Positions 1 to 10,923 are shown, counted from the stretch's first letter. The stretch: DNA of 64,000 nt from Rhizomys pruinosus (GCA_009823505.1 VZQC01005910.1:1001481-1065480); one strand, 5' to 3'. The notes: a model not told the origin generated them from the sequence alone. A program made the numbers and translations.

Positions 1-624
1 CAAAATGTCACCAACTTAACGGCTGAGAAAGAAAAGATACAGCTTTGCATTGAGTAGGATGTACCAAAAAGTGGCAACTGAAAGGTTGACCCATCTGAAC
101 ATTGAAAGGAAGAAAAGCCTCAGATTGCCATAAACATCGAACCCTTCTGTGGATCCTACATGTAACAACTATTTATAATGAGTCTTAATGAAACTTATAC
201 CTTCTAGGTGCAACAAAGGTTTTGATATGACTCTCTTGCCTTCCCCCCCCCATAGAACAAGGAGAAATATGATGATGATGACGTCGTTCTCCAACTGTAA
301 ATTGGAGACAACTATTATAGAGGTAATCTCTTATAAAACCGGTAAAAATGCCTTCTTTGACTAATAGACATAAGAACTGTGAAAAGGATTATACTCTGTT
401 CAGAACCAAATATAATACATAGCCCAATATAAAGTCCTTGGGCTATGCACTTAGGCAAAGTATATTAATGCAGGAGCTCTGACATCAGCAATGGATTGTT
501 CTACCAGGGGGATGTTGGCCAGGGGATCCAAACTACATTCTTACCAATCTCATTTACCAAAGAACTTCATTCCACAGATGGTTCACACACCACTGAATGA
601 GAATTCACACAAAAATACATATTC
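1..624. other. unique sequence, no gene recognised
   Basis: No repeat family or gene is recognised here. Positions 1-170 read in frame 1 as a lysine/glutamate-rich segment broken by several stops, which could be a decayed retrocopy or chance. A pyrimidine tract ending in CATAG at 240-255 looks like a 3' splice site, but the segment after it has a stop codon within 15 codons. Neither signal is enough to call an exon. Confidence 0.4.
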
Positions 625-625
625 C

Positions 626-846
626 TGGGAGTCAGAGAAGTAGCTCAGCCAACTGTTAAGAGCTAGTACTGCTTTTCCAGAGGTGCAGAGTTCAGTCTCC
701 AGCACCTATCCTGAGGCTTACAAATGCATGTAACTCTAGCTCCAGTGGATCCAACGCCCCCTCTGGCCTCTGTAGGTATTGCACTCATAGGCATAAACCC
801 ACAGGTACACACACATATACAAACATAATTAAAAATATAAAAAAAT
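626..846 (+). mobile_element. B3-type SINE
   Basis: The tRNA-like head (GTAGCTCAG, then AGTTCAGTCTCCAGCACC) is followed by a SINE body with GTAACTCTAGCTCCAG and CCTCTGGCCTC, and an A-rich tail at 820-846. It is clearly diverged from the B2 copy that abuts it, so it is probably the older insertion. It is the first of three head-to-tail SINEs. Confidence 0.8.
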
Positions 847-1110
847 AGGTCTGGAGAGATAGCCTAGTGGTTAAGAGAACCGACTGCTCTTGCAGAGGAC
901 CCGGGTTCGATCCCCAGCACCCACAGGGTGGCTGAGAACCATCTGTAACTCCAATTCCAGGAGAACTCCAGTTCCAGGGGAATCTGAGACCCTCTTCTGA
1001 CCTCCGTGGCATTGCAGGACACGGGTGCCCAAACCTACATGCAGACAGTACATTCATACACATACAAAAATAAACAAAATTTTTTAAAAAATTAAAAAAT
1101 ATATAAAAAT
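847..1110 (+). mobile_element. B2 SINE with internal 17-bp duplication
   Basis: A near full-length B2 with a tRNA-like promoter region (CTGGAGAGATAGCCTAGTGG and GGGTTCGATCCCCAGCACC, the RNA polymerase III A and B box equivalents). It has the usual B2 body and an A/T-rich tail. The segment AACTCCAATTCCAGGAG at 947-963 is repeated at 964-980. Three other B2 copies in this window share that feature. Confidence 0.92.
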
Positions 1111-1260
1111 AAGGGCCAGGCATAGCACATGCCTTTAATCTCAGCACTCAGGAGCCAGAGGCAGGTGGATCTCTGTGAGTTCAAGGCCACCCTGGTCTAC
1201 ATAGCGAGCTCCAGGCCAGCTGGGACTAAAGAGAAACCCTGTCTCAAAACAAACAAACAA
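1111..1260 (+). mobile_element. B1 SINE
   Basis: A 7SL-derived B1 with its start (GGCCAGGCATAGCACATGCC), the TTTAATCTCAGCACTC box, AGGCAGGTGGATCTCTGTGAG and CCTGGTCTACATAG, ending in CTGTCTCAAAA and an (AAAC)n tail. It inserted at or into the tail of the upstream B2, completing a B3-B2-B1 cluster. Confidence 0.92.
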
Positions 1261-1963
1261 TATTTATATATATTATATATACATTATATATATAAAAGAA
1301 AGCATATATCCTTAATTCATGCAAAGATTATACTGAATTAGAAATCTCTAAATTTCTCAAACTTTAATGATATAGTAATTTGCTTTGAGTCTGTTTTTTT
1401 TTTTTCCATAGAGAATAATTTACACAGTTTGAAGTAAGGTTGGCCTATTTAGTAAGACCATATTAAAGCAACAATTAAAAACACAGAAAGCACATTCCAT
1501 GTGCAAATTAAAAATATCCAAATGCCTAAAAAATATATTTAAAACAGAATGTGACAAAAAAATTTTAAGTGAAATTTAAGGTCCCAGAGATGAAGAGATA
1601 TTAAATAGTATAATATATTGGGCATAGATTTAGAAATCAAACTTTTCATTTTACACTAATATACTGATATTCCTTGCATTTAGGAAGAAACCTGGAACTC
1701 ATCCCTGGATAAAGACTAATATTCTTCAGAGGCCAAATAATATCCTTGTGGGTAGAAAAAGTATAGAGCGAATAATTGTAAGAATTTTTAGAAAATAGGA
1801 AACTATATATGTAGGCTATATAATAAAGGGAATTATTACACAGTGAAGGAAAGAATAAAGCATCCCATTTAACATGGCAAGTGGAATAAGACTATCTCCT
1901 TTACAATGAGTTAATCTATACAAGTCAAGAAAGGACTAAAAATCTTTTAATGGAAAAACAAAA
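1261..1963. other. AT-rich unique sequence
   Basis: A short AT-dinucleotide stretch follows the B1 tail. The rest is AT-rich with a T-run near 1394-1405 and no recognisable gene or repeat. Confidence 0.5.
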
Positions 1964-2152
1964 TCAGCCTGTCATGGTGCCAAACGCCTTTAATCCAAGC
2001 ACTCGCTCAGAAAGCAGAGGCAGGCAAATCTCTGTGAGATTGAAGCCATCCTGGTCTAGATAGTGTGTTTCAAGCCCTCTGTGGCTATACAGAGACTGTG
2101 TCTCAAATACGCACATCCCCAAGTAAAGAAAAAATACAAAATCAGAAAGCAA
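1964..2152 (+). mobile_element. B1 SINE (diverged)
   Basis: A recognisable B1 from CAGCCTGTCATGGTGCC through GCCTTTAATCCAAGCACTC, AGGCAGGCAAATCTCTGTGAG and CATCCTGGTCTAGATAG to GACTGTGTCTCAAATA. Many substitutions and a small insertion after GCACTC mark it as an older copy. Confidence 0.85.
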
Positions 2153-2339
2153 AAATTAATCACTAACATAAAAAATCATAGTCATATTGAATTACCTTTG
2201 CTTATGTAGACACTTAGATTAGATCTTTTGATTTTCTAAACATGTTTGGGAGCAAGGTCATTTTTCACACAATTTCACATTCAAGACTGTTAAGATGATA
2301 GGTAGGAAAAGATACAGTAGACAAATAGTATATTTTGTA

Positions 2340-2680
2340 TTTTGAATCTGAAATAGTCCCCACAGTTCATCTGTTTGAACACTTGGTCCTCAGATGGTGG
2401 TGCATGATGAGGTGGGACCTAACTGGAGAAAACAGGTTGCTGGGGAGCTAGTCTTGAAGGGCTGCCCCTTTGTCTTTGGGGGTCTAACCCTCTGCTTCCT
2501 GGTCATCACTCCCCATGAGAAAAGCAGATGCAAGTTTACAAGGATGGATCCACTTCAACCACCATGTCTCCCTGACAGGATGGACCTATGCCTTCTGAAA
2601 TTGTGCATCAGAATAAACTTCTCCCCCATCTAGCAGCTTCTGTCAGGTATTTTGTAATAGCACATAGAAAAGTAACAATC
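2340..2680 (+). mobile_element. URR1-like hAT miniature element (diverged)
   Basis: The order of segments matches rodent URR1-type nonautonomous hAT-Charlie elements. A start with CCCCACAGTTCATCTGTTTGAACACTTGGTCC leads to a centre with the AACCACCATGTCTCCCTG segment, a CTTCTGAAATTGTGCATCAGAATAAACT stretch, and an end with TTTTGTAATAGCACATAGAAAAGTAAC. The family name is from memory. The best internal comparison is the copy at 40.03 kb. Confidence 0.6.
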
Positions 2681-3776
2681 CTCATATTGCAACATAGTTA
2701 TTGAAAAAAAAAACAGATCTTAAAATAAAAAGAAGTCATAAGGTTGAAGGAAATTCATCATTTTCCTCCATAGTGTTATGATAACAACTATACCAAAAAC
2801 AACAGAAATCGGGCATCCATTAACAAAGCCCTAAAAACACATAAAGAAATAACAGAATATGAAAGGGAAAAGGATAAATCCAACATGACATTCAGAGAAC
2901 TTAAAGTACTTTCCCAAGTAGGCATTCGATAGGCAAAAATTAATAATAATTATAAGAATTGCAATAGCATTATCTCACAAGACTTTCTGATTTATATGCA
3001 CCCCAGATATACAAACTTGCTAACAAGCATATTTAAAATATCCACAAGAAAATGATTTGTAAACTTTAAAGGAATATCAACAAATTTAAAACAGTACCTA
3101 AATCCCTATTCTTTAACTGTTGTGAAATATGGGAAGTTACTTAGAATTAGCCTCCAGCTATGCCTGTATGGATTCTAAAAAAAAAATCTATAATATAAAC
3201 CATGACCACATGAAAGAAAACATTGCAAATATTGTGAAATACTTAAGACGGAATCGTTAAAATATTACATATCAAAAACCAGTCAAATAAAATTGCACTT
3301 TTATGATAATCATGGGGGAGACAAGGATTCTTTCTTGGAAATCACCCCAAAACAAGAGGGAGAAGAAAAGAAATGAATGCAGACCTTAAGGAAACAAAGA
3401 AACATCTTTGTAACCCTAGGCCATAATAAATGCTTCAGAGCCGCCAGTTGGCAGAGAAGCTTAAATAGGCGCAGGAAGTTCTGAGAATGTGCACCTGCAC
3501 CTAGTTTCTCACCAGCAAGCCAGCAGGGTATGGTCGGCCAAGGTAGGTGGACCCCCTGCAAGGAAAAAAAAAAAAAAACACTGTGTGTTGTTGGGAATAA
3601 TTAAAAGCCAGTAGGTGGACTGACAGTGAGATCCTACCAGATCCTGTTTGGGAAAACAAAATGAGAAGGCAATTGAAAGGGATTGGGAAATAGAGATGTA
3701 GATGTGTATCACATCTACCAGAACAGAGGGAAAGCAAAAAGAAAGAAGAAAGAGCATCTGAGGACAGTCTCCAGCT
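2681..3776. other. AT-rich unique sequence
   Basis: No gene or repeat family is recognised apart from short A-runs (near 2704, 3180 and 3567-3581). The open frames across 3310-3900 on the minus strand have no recognisable domain and run into the neighbouring pyrimidine and CA repeats. Confidence 0.45.
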
Positions 3777-3838
3777 GCCTTCTCCCTCCCTTCCTCCCTC
3801 CCTTCCTCCCTCCCTCCCTTCCTGCCCTTCCTTTCTTC
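3777..3838. repeat. (CCCTTCCT)n pyrimidine tract
   Basis: An almost pure C/T tract of CCCT and CCTT units on the plus strand. It is the first block of a compound microsatellite region. Confidence 0.9.
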
Positions 3839-3844
3839 TGACTC

Positions 3845-3849
<5 letters not shown>

Positions 3850-3885
<36 letters not shown>
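3850..3885. repeat. (CA)n microsatellite
   Basis: About 18 CA units. It lies between a pyrimidine tract and a tetranucleotide repeat. Confidence 0.97.
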
Positions 3886-3889
<4 letters not shown>

Positions 3890-3935
3890 TTTTTAAAGAT
3901 AAGCAAAATGATCAAACCAGGGTTTGGGGAGCACA

Positions 3936-3956
3936 GATCTATCTATCATCTATCTA

Positions 3957-3996
<40 letters not shown>

Positions 3997-4008
3997 CCTA
4001 CCTATCTA
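3936..4008. repeat. (ATCT)n/(GTCT)n compound microsatellite
   Basis: ATCT units lead into eight or so GTCT units and back to ATCT and ACCT units, the typical structure of a compound tetranucleotide repeat. Confidence 0.95.
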
Positions 4009-4469
4009 ATAAACCTCTCCTGGTGTCAGATGTCAGATTCCAGAATTAGAGCAGATGTCTTACAGAATGGTAGTTACTGGAACAATTTACATCTATGTAT
4101 TGAACAAACAGCCAGTAGATTCAAGCAACAAGACACGTGGAAAATTTTGTACCAATGTTAAAAGAAAAACGGAGACCAGTTAATTTTTGATAAAGTTTAC
4201 TTGGTAAGAAAAATCGTCTACAGCTGAACAGCAATAAGAACCCAAAACAATTCTGCATGTCCTTCCCTGCATGCGCAAGTTATGTTCATGGTCATTAGGA
4301 AAAGGCTTGTCATACAGAAATAAATTGGCCTTTGCCTAGTTATTTTTCAAAGAGCTTTAGGCTCTTCATTGATGGGAAGATCAGCTGCTGTGATTATAAG
4401 TTGTTTACGCATCAACATAGGGTACAGTTCACTGTATATATAGGTCACTTGGATCATTTAATTTTTATT
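4009..4469. other. unique sequence
   Basis: No gene or repeat family is recognised. Sequence is moderately AT-rich. Confidence 0.4.
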
Positions 4470-4646
4470 ATTGTGTGTTTATGCATGGTCCTTCATCAAC
4501 GGTGTGCATGTTTAAGTTGAAGGAACAACTTTGTGGAGTCAGTTGTTCTCACCTTCCACTTTCATATAGGTTCTGGGTATCAAACTCAAGTCACCAGGTT
4601 TGAAGGGCAAGCACCTTTACCCACAGAGCCAGCTCAGTGGCCCCCA
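4470..4646 (-). mobile_element. B3-type SINE
   Basis: On the plus strand it ends in CACCTTTACCCACAGAGCCAGCTCAGTGGCCCC, the reverse complement of a tRNA-derived head. It is preceded by GGAACAACTTTGTGGAGTCAGTTGTTCTC and GGTTCTGGGTATCAAACTCAAGTC, as in B3 elements. Confidence 0.8.
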
Positions 4647-5080
4647 TTTGGCTATGACGTATGTGCTAAATATGAACATGTGTGTAGGCCAAATTAGCAA
4701 TGTAATTTAATCATATCAATAAGTAATATCGGTAAATAATTTCCAACGGAGGACAGTGGGTGAGCCACAGTAATGTGCAAACACTTTATTCATTAAAAAA
4801 AAAGTAACATAACACACACTTTTACATTTATTACAGTAGAAAAGTAGATAAAAATAAAAAGGTTGATAGTATCAGTTGCTGGAGGTAACTGGAAAGAATG
4901 AGTGCTTGAACAACTCTCTGATAAAAAAAAAGAAAAAGCTGGTGCATTCACTAAACACTAATTTTCTCATCCCAGTTCTAGTCCTCTAACAACTATCCCT
5001 TGACTGATTCTCTATGTCTCCAGACTTGTAACCTTGAAAGTCTTTCTCACCTCTTACTTTGATCCTGTTTGCATTTAAAA
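4647..5080. other. unique sequence
   Basis: No gene or repeat family is recognised. Short A-runs lie near 4795 and 4925. Confidence 0.4.
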
Positions 5081-5090
5081 GCCCAACTAC

Positions 5091-5241
5091 GCAGGGCATG
5101 GCGGTGCACACCTTTAATCCCAGCACTTGGGAGGCTGAGGCAGGTGGATCTCTGTGAGTTCAAAGCCAGCCTGGTCTACAGAGTGAGTTCCAAGCCAGCT
5201 AGGGCTACAGGGAGACCCTGTCTCAAAAAGACAAAAAAAAA
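5091..5241 (+). mobile_element. B1 SINE with target-site duplication
   Basis: A young-looking, full-length B1 from GCAGGGCATGGCGGTGCACACC to CCCTGTCTCAAAAAGAC plus poly(A). The 10-bp TSD GCCCAACTAC at 5081-5090 is repeated at 5242-5251, except that its first base in the second copy is the assembly N at 5242. Confidence 0.95.
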
Positions 5242-5456
5242 NCCCAACTACAACTTAAATCAACACTCATCTTCGGCCAGGCTAGGCATCAAAATGTTAC
5301 ACAGAAACACACAGGTCACAGACACACATCTCTTTATGTTGCTCTATCACATGCATTCTGATCTTGTGCAAGAAATTCCTATCCAAAGAATCATTACACT
5401 GCATATTACATAGACCACCTCTGTGACAATTTAGCTGTTCACAAGGGGTTATGCGG

Positions 5457-5550
5457 CTTTGAGACAGGGTCTCCCTATAGCCCCAGCTGGCCTGGAACTC
5501 ACTCTGTAGACCAGGCTGGACTTGACGGCACAGAGATCAGCCCATCTTCT
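5457..5550 (-). mobile_element. B1 SINE fragment
   Basis: The reverse complement of a B1 3' half is visible: TTTGAGACAGGGTCTCCCTATAGCCCCAGCTGG, then CTGGAACTCACTCTGTAGACCAGGCTGG. After about 5530 the match decays, so the 5' half of the element is missing or rearranged. Confidence 0.85.
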
Positions 5551-7096
5551 TCAGAGGAGGAAAGAAACGAGAAAATCCTCTATAACCTTGGCACACCGAA
5601 GTTTCAGTTGATATGGACCCTAACTTCTGTTTTATAACTGACCCTTGGAAAGATTTTTTTTTCCCACATAGAAATCAAAATGGACAGGATCGGTTTTGTT
5701 TTACTTTAACTAGTTTTCCATCATATGTGAGACTTCTGGCATATAGCCCGCCAAGTCTCATGGAGTCATGAAACACATGCGGTATAGAGAAGAGAACTAA
5801 AATTTTCTCCTTCTTTTTAAATTTTCTTTCCATGCCTGTAAACACTCTATTTCACCTGGCAGAAAAGTTGTTCGTTTGGACCCAAAGGAAATAGAGGACT
5901 CTTGTCTTTCCTGATTTGGAGTGATTTCAAATGCACTAACTCCCGCTTGAGAGAAGAGGATGATGTTTGTCCCCCAGGGCTTTCCCCAGGGTGGCCTGTC
6001 CCAGGTAGAACAGAAATGATTTATGGGGTTAATCCCAGAGGACAGGGCTAGGGACCTCCTTTAATGTCCTCCCGTCCATTTTTATCTGGGAATCCTTGCC
6101 AAAAATGTAAAAACAGCCAATAGCTTCCTGTGCGATTTGCCGCTTGTCTTTGTGGATGTCCGGGCTTTGTGTGCTGTGAGCTGATTTTATCAGATGTATT
6201 TATAAGCTAGGTGTTGATGCTGATAGTGTTGTGATGGGGTGAAGGAAACTGGGTGCAGACTTTCCAACGTAATCGCTCTCCTGAGCAGAAGGTAAGGTAA
6301 CACAGGTGTGTCTCATCTCCTCAGGGGATTATTACCTCCTGATAACCACATCCTCTGTCGTTTCCTCGCTGCTATTTTTTTTCCCTTCTCAAGTTCACAG
6401 ACAAAGAAGTGATTTAGATGATCAAATTGACTGACAAGAAACTGTCAGCCAGTCTGCACTGTGACATTCTAAGAAGTATCCACTTTCTGCGGCCACTAGG
6501 CCAGTGTCAGCAGATGAAAGGCTTCCTAAACCAAGAAGTTCCCACAGTAGCTGCTCGAGTTGACATGTTCAGTGTCCTTTTCACAGCCAATTCAAAACCT
6601 AAACCCTAAAAACTTTCACTGCTCTTCAGGGAGATAAAGGTACGCTGCCTGAGCACATCAGCACAGCCGGTTGATGATGCTTCCTGACAGATTGGGGAGC
6701 GGGGTTGCTCTATGCAGATGCAGCTGGGGGATCAACTATAACAACCCTTTTTCTCTTGTGTTCTGGATGGGACAGGAAATGTCCAAGGAACAATGACAGG
6801 AAACAACCAAGGCTGGTGTTGTAAGGAGCAGAGCAGTTACTCATAGGATGATTTCATATCTGACCCTCAAAGTGATTGTCAGTATTTTCAGTTCTGCTTT
6901 ATTAAAGTAAGACTGTGTTTACATCCCTCCTTGGAGTCCAAGCTCTCTATAAAGACTCTTTATGAGTGTAATTCTCACTGTGCTTTGGTGGGGGAAATAT
7001 AAAGTAGAGGGTTAACGGTGACACAGAGACTAATTTAACAAAAAGCTTCTGGCTTAATTAAGAGATGAGTGAAAGAAGTTCTAACTACAGTACTCC

Positions 7097-7100
<4 letters not shown>
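5551..7100. other. repeat-free unique block
   Basis: About 1.5 kb without a recognisable transposon. The stretch 5840-6400 has balanced composition and contains TGATTTTATCAGATG and GATTATTACCTCCTGATAACC. It looks like conserved noncoding DNA, but no coding frame is apparent. Conservation was not tested. Confidence 0.35.
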
Positions 7101-7149
<49 letters not shown>

Positions 7150-7169
7150 TATATATATATATATATATT
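7101..7169. repeat. (TA)n microsatellite
   Basis: About 69 bp of alternating TA, interrupted once by TAAAA near 7141. A second TA block starts just after the N at 7241. Confidence 0.95.
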
Positions 7170-7240
7170 ATGAAGAGCTAGATATTAAAAAATCTTTAAA
7201 GTAGGTTTTCATGCCAGGCCTAGAAAAGGCCAAGAACTTG

Positions 7241-7265
7241 NATATATATATATATATATATATAT
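7241..7265. repeat. (AT)n microsatellite beginning at an assembly N
   Basis: A single N at 7241 is followed by about 24 bp of AT dinucleotides. With the larger TA tract 72 bp upstream, this stretch is probably incompletely resolved in the assembly. Confidence 0.85.
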
Positions 7266-8229
7266 AAAACAGGAAAATAGAAGATATCAGCATGATATTC
7301 TAAATGACAGAACAGATCTTTACAGGTACCATGTAAAGGACCATATGCTTTGTATTCATAAGAAATAAATGCAACTGAAATAAGGCTAATGTTGAAGTTA
7401 AGCTAGCTGTTGTATATCCAAAACTGGTGGATAGGGTTTGGAATTGTTTATGGTAGACTAAGCAGAGGAACATACATTCATTTTACTGTATGAACAGGTT
7501 TGCTAAATATGGAGAACATAGTTTCGTAATGAATATAAACAATTTTACAGTTTATCTTTCTAATTTTCCAGTAAATCCAGGTTATTGATTGTAAAATGAC
7601 TTGATGCAAATACATATTAAGTTTTCATTTACTTTTCCTGCAATATTCCTGAACACCTGAATGAAACATTTCATGAATGGAAAGTTAATCTAGCCAGACG
7701 CTAGATGCCTAAAGCAGTATAAGAAACTGGACACGTTTTTGGATTTAGTAAACCACATTGGAGCATTGTGCACAAAAGGGAAGTACAGAGACTTGATCTC
7801 AAAGCCCAGAACTTTACCCATAGTTGAAATAATTGAGGTACTTTGCCTTTTCATTTGATTTTATTTTTTCATTTAAGTAGCTTCAAATCATTGGCTTTCT
7901 CAATTTTCACCCTGGACTTAATCTACTGAATAGCTCCAGGAAATAGATCTTTAAAAATGAAATGATTCTTTCTGCTGGTAGATGTTGTAACTGGCATACG
8001 GAACAGGCCATCGAATGAGTGTTGGTCTCCAGAAATGCACTGGAGTGTGGCTGAAATGGTATTCAGCATCACTGTCTGTAGCTTCTCCATTGTTTTTCAT
8101 GTTATGTTTTGTGTATGTAAGCACACTAATAAGAGGCTTGGCTCCAGAATTAAATCCTTTGTTTCTTTCTGTAAGTAGCTCCATTCAAGAATCGGTTTTG
8201 TCCTCGAGACATTATGGAAGTATGTGAAG
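7266..8229. other. unique sequence
   Basis: AT-rich unique DNA with no recognisable gene or repeat. The overlapping open frames at 7951-8227 on both strands have no domain I recognise. Confidence 0.4.
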
Positions 8230-8520
8230 ATCCAGTTTGAATTGGGGGCTAGTTCTCAGCTAGCTCCCTTCAGGGCACCATGTGGTTGGGAGTCAGGGGA
8301 TTTCTTTGACTTGCCCCAAGGAGGAGCAAACAACGTGGCCTAGGTGTGTGATGCTGGGTGAGGCAACAGTGTACAATGGCACAGAATTGGGGGGGCTGTG
8401 ATTGGCTCTGGGAGCTGACATCATTCAGTTTATAAAAGCAGGCTATAGCAAGGAATAAATTGAATTCCCCATTAACATCATTACAGAATTCCTGGCCGTC
8501 ATTTTTTCAATCTTTTGCTC
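8230..8520 (+). mobile_element. possible solo LTR or LTR fragment
   Basis: A promoter-like arrangement is visible: GCTGTGATTGGCTCTGGGAGCTGACATCA includes a CCAAT-type box (reverse ATTGG) near 8400. A TATAAAA box lies near 8431, followed by AATAAA near 8453. TATA box and polyadenylation signal this close together are typical of retroviral LTRs. I could not name the family or define both ends. Confidence 0.35.
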
Positions 8521-9082
8521 TCATACAGGCCAAAGCAGGCCTGCATTTCGTTCAAGTGGCCAGTGGGTTGGCAAAAAGGTTCCAGTGTGCGTGCGGACCA
8601 CCAATCTGGATAGCTGTTGTTGTGAGTGGACATAGGCTGAAGATAGGCCAACAGCCATCAGCCTGAAATTCCTATCTAGGGTTCAGCAGTCTCTGGGCAG
8701 GTGGGAAGTCACGGCCAAGAATGGGAGATGTGTCTCGTTGTCCCAGGCTAAGGTCCTGAGTTGGAAGTACCACCCAGGCTGGGCTATGGGAAGTAGCTGG
8801 CTGGTCTCTGCGATGAGAGGCCAGCTCCGTACAGCAGCTACTAGCAGGTGCTGTGTCACAATCTCCTTAGCAGGGCTGCATGGTTCCTGTTCGGCACAAA
8901 AGAAAGCTTCCTACATGGAAGAACCTATACACAGCATTGAGTACTAAGATAAGAAGGAGTATTTCAGCTTGATAGATCTCTTTGGTCATCATCAAACAGT
9001 GGTCAGTTCTGAGATACACATTTCTAAGAGGACCTCTTATTGGATGCCTTCATTCTTCTCGAAAAAGAAAGTTGTATGATAT
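8521..9082. other. unique sequence, possibly ERV-related
   Basis: GC-richer than its surroundings, with no gene recognised. If 8230-8520 is an LTR this could be untranslated internal sequence, but no tRNA primer-binding site or gag-like frame is visible. Confidence 0.3.
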
Positions 9083-9295
9083 AGGGTCAAGGAGATGGTT
9101 CAGATGGTAAAGTGTTTGTCTTGCAAGCTTGGGGACCTGACTATTGTACCCAGAGCCAGAGTGAAAATGCTGAACGCTATGATGTATTTGTAATCCCGGC
9201 ACTGAGGAGATGTCGACCGGAAGATACCACTGCTTTGTTAGCCAGCTAGCCTAGCAGCATTGGCAAGGCTTGGGGAAAAATATGAAACTAAAATA
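9083..9295 (+). mobile_element. B4-type SINE
   Basis: The tRNA-like head (AAGGAGATGGTTCAGATGGTAAAGTG, TTGCAAGC) joins a B1-like half (TTTGTAATCCCGGCACTGAGGAG, AGCCAGCTAGCCTAGCAGCATTGG). That is the ID/tRNA plus B1 fusion layout of B4 elements. It is strongly diverged. Confidence 0.75.
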
Positions 9296-9467
9296 CAGTT
9301 TGAGAAACAAAGCTGCATATATCCACATTATTTTCTGGTTCTTTTATGATTTGTACTTAATATTAAACAGAAGAGATACCAAATGTACTTACAAATATGC
9401 CTAAGGTATAAAAAAAACCAATACAAGAATGACCGATCTTACCACCTCACATAAGAAATAATACCCT

Positions 9468-9626
9468 GCCGGGCGTGGTGGTCCATACCTTTAATCCTAG
9501 CACTTGGGAGGCAGAGGCAAGCGGATCTTTGTAAGGTAAAGGACAGCCTGGTCTACAGAGTAAGTTCCAGGACAGCTGGGACTACAGGGTGACCCTGTCT
9601 CGAAAAGACCAAAAAAAAAAAAAAAA
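9468..9626 (+). mobile_element. B1 SINE with target-site duplication
   Basis: Full-length B1 from GCCGGGCGTGGTGG to CTGTCTCGAAAAGACC and a poly(A) tail of 16. A 13-bp TSD with one mismatch (GAAATAATACCCT at 9455-9467; GATATAATACCCT at 9627-9639) flanks it. Confidence 0.96.
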
Positions 9627-9639
9627 GATATAATACCCT

Positions 9640-10651
9640 CTGCTTATTCTGGAAGCTGTTTTCAGTCCCACCTCAATTTCATTCTATAGATAAAATCCTG
9701 CTATTGGCAAAGCATCTTTGCTTTAACTCTTTCTCATTTCAGATTCGGTGTTAAAATGAGGGAGGTGAGCCATTTCCTTTTCTTGTTATGACCACAGGGA
9801 TGTGGCTCCATCTGAACTTGCCTGGGGCTATGAAGGAGGAGGCCTGTAAATGAAGAAAAATACAGAAAGCAGAGCGGGGCATCCTGTTTACTCTCTGCTG
9901 GAAAGCTGAGTGCGACAACCTGCTAAGCCACAGCCTTGTTTTTGGACAGATTGTGCATTTCATTAGTAAAAGGTGGTTTTTTAAAAAGCACCTTTTGGAA
10001 GAAAAAAAAAAAGAATCACTAGACTTAAAGAAAAGAAAATTGTCATTTTAGGGGCCATTCCTGGAATAAGCAAAACTCTTAATTTATTTTAACTACTGGA
10101 ATGGGAGTATTTCAAAGACCCAGTCTCTGGGTACCTTGGCACCAAGCTTATTCTGGGCAAAGGCTGTATCTTAAGTTCTTTCCTTAGAGAACCAGCAGCC
10201 CTGGGCCAATTTCTACAGCCATTCATTTCAAAATTCTCAAAATTGGTAATTCTGCAGATAATTTTGCCTCTATAAACAACTAGCAGCTTTGATAGATTCG
10301 GACATCGCAGTGACTGGGTTTATATGAAAGTTCACTGTGGAAATCTTGTAAAAATATATGCAATCTCTGCATGTAGTGGAGTGTCTCATTGAAGGTCTAG
10401 GTGTGATATGGACCATTTCCTTTCCCTACTTCCCTGAGGCAGCTTGGAATGGCATCATCCCAAGAGATACTGAAGAATCTTGTGAAAGACATCTCTGGAA
10501 AAAGGCATTAAAGGCTGTTGAGCTCTGTTCAAGGTGAATTTTAGAATCAAAAGGAAGGGAAAATCTCACAGAGGATCTTGACTTCACGGGTTCATATTTC
10601 TTAGGATAAATTTTCAATGACATGGTGGGAAGAAAGAAAAATGTTCGGTTT
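9640..10651. other. unique sequence
   Basis: No gene or repeat family is recognised apart from an A-run near 10001. Balanced composition. Confidence 0.4.
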
Positions 10652-10666
10652 AAAGAATGATGTCCA

Positions 10667-10923
10667 GGGCTGGAGAGATGGCCTAGCGGTTAAGAGTGCT
10701 GACCGCTCTTACAGAGGACCCGGGTTCGATCCCCAGCACCCACATGGCGGCCGAGAGCCATCTGAAACTCCAATTACAGGAGAACTCCAGTTCCAGGGGA
10801 ATCCAACACCCTCTTCTGACCTCCGCGGCATTGCACGACACGGGTGCACAAACTTGCATGCAGACAGTACATTCATACACATACGGAAATAAATAAAATT
10901 AATAAAAAAAAATTAAAAAAAAA
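10667..10923 (+). mobile_element. B2 SINE with 17-bp duplication and 14-bp TSD
   Basis: A young full-length B2 with intact pol III A and B box-like regions (CTGGAGAGATGGCCTAGCGG; GGGTTCGATCCCCAGCACC). The internal 17-bp duplication lies at 10766-10782 and 10783-10799. A perfect 14-bp TSD, AAAGAATGATGTCC, is at 10652-10665 and 10924-10937. Confidence 0.97.

Noticed and set aside
1..170. Possible coiled-coil-like retrocopy at the window start
   Set aside because: The frame has several stops, no poly(A) tail or TSD is visible, and I cannot match it to a known protein.
240..322. Splice-acceptor-like tract (CCTTCCCCCCCCCATAG) followed by a short acidic reading frame
   Set aside because: The frame stops after about 15 codons, and no partner exon or donor of good quality is seen. 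The C-run alone can mimic an acceptor.
847..960. tRNA gene-like A and B boxes
   Set aside because: These are the tRNA-derived promoters of B2 SINEs, which recur at many sites here. No cloverleaf typical of a functional tRNA gene is present.
10617..10896. Overlapping frames of 65-91 codons on both strands
   Set aside because: They lie within the B2 SINE. SINE consensus sequences commonly give such frames in many copies.
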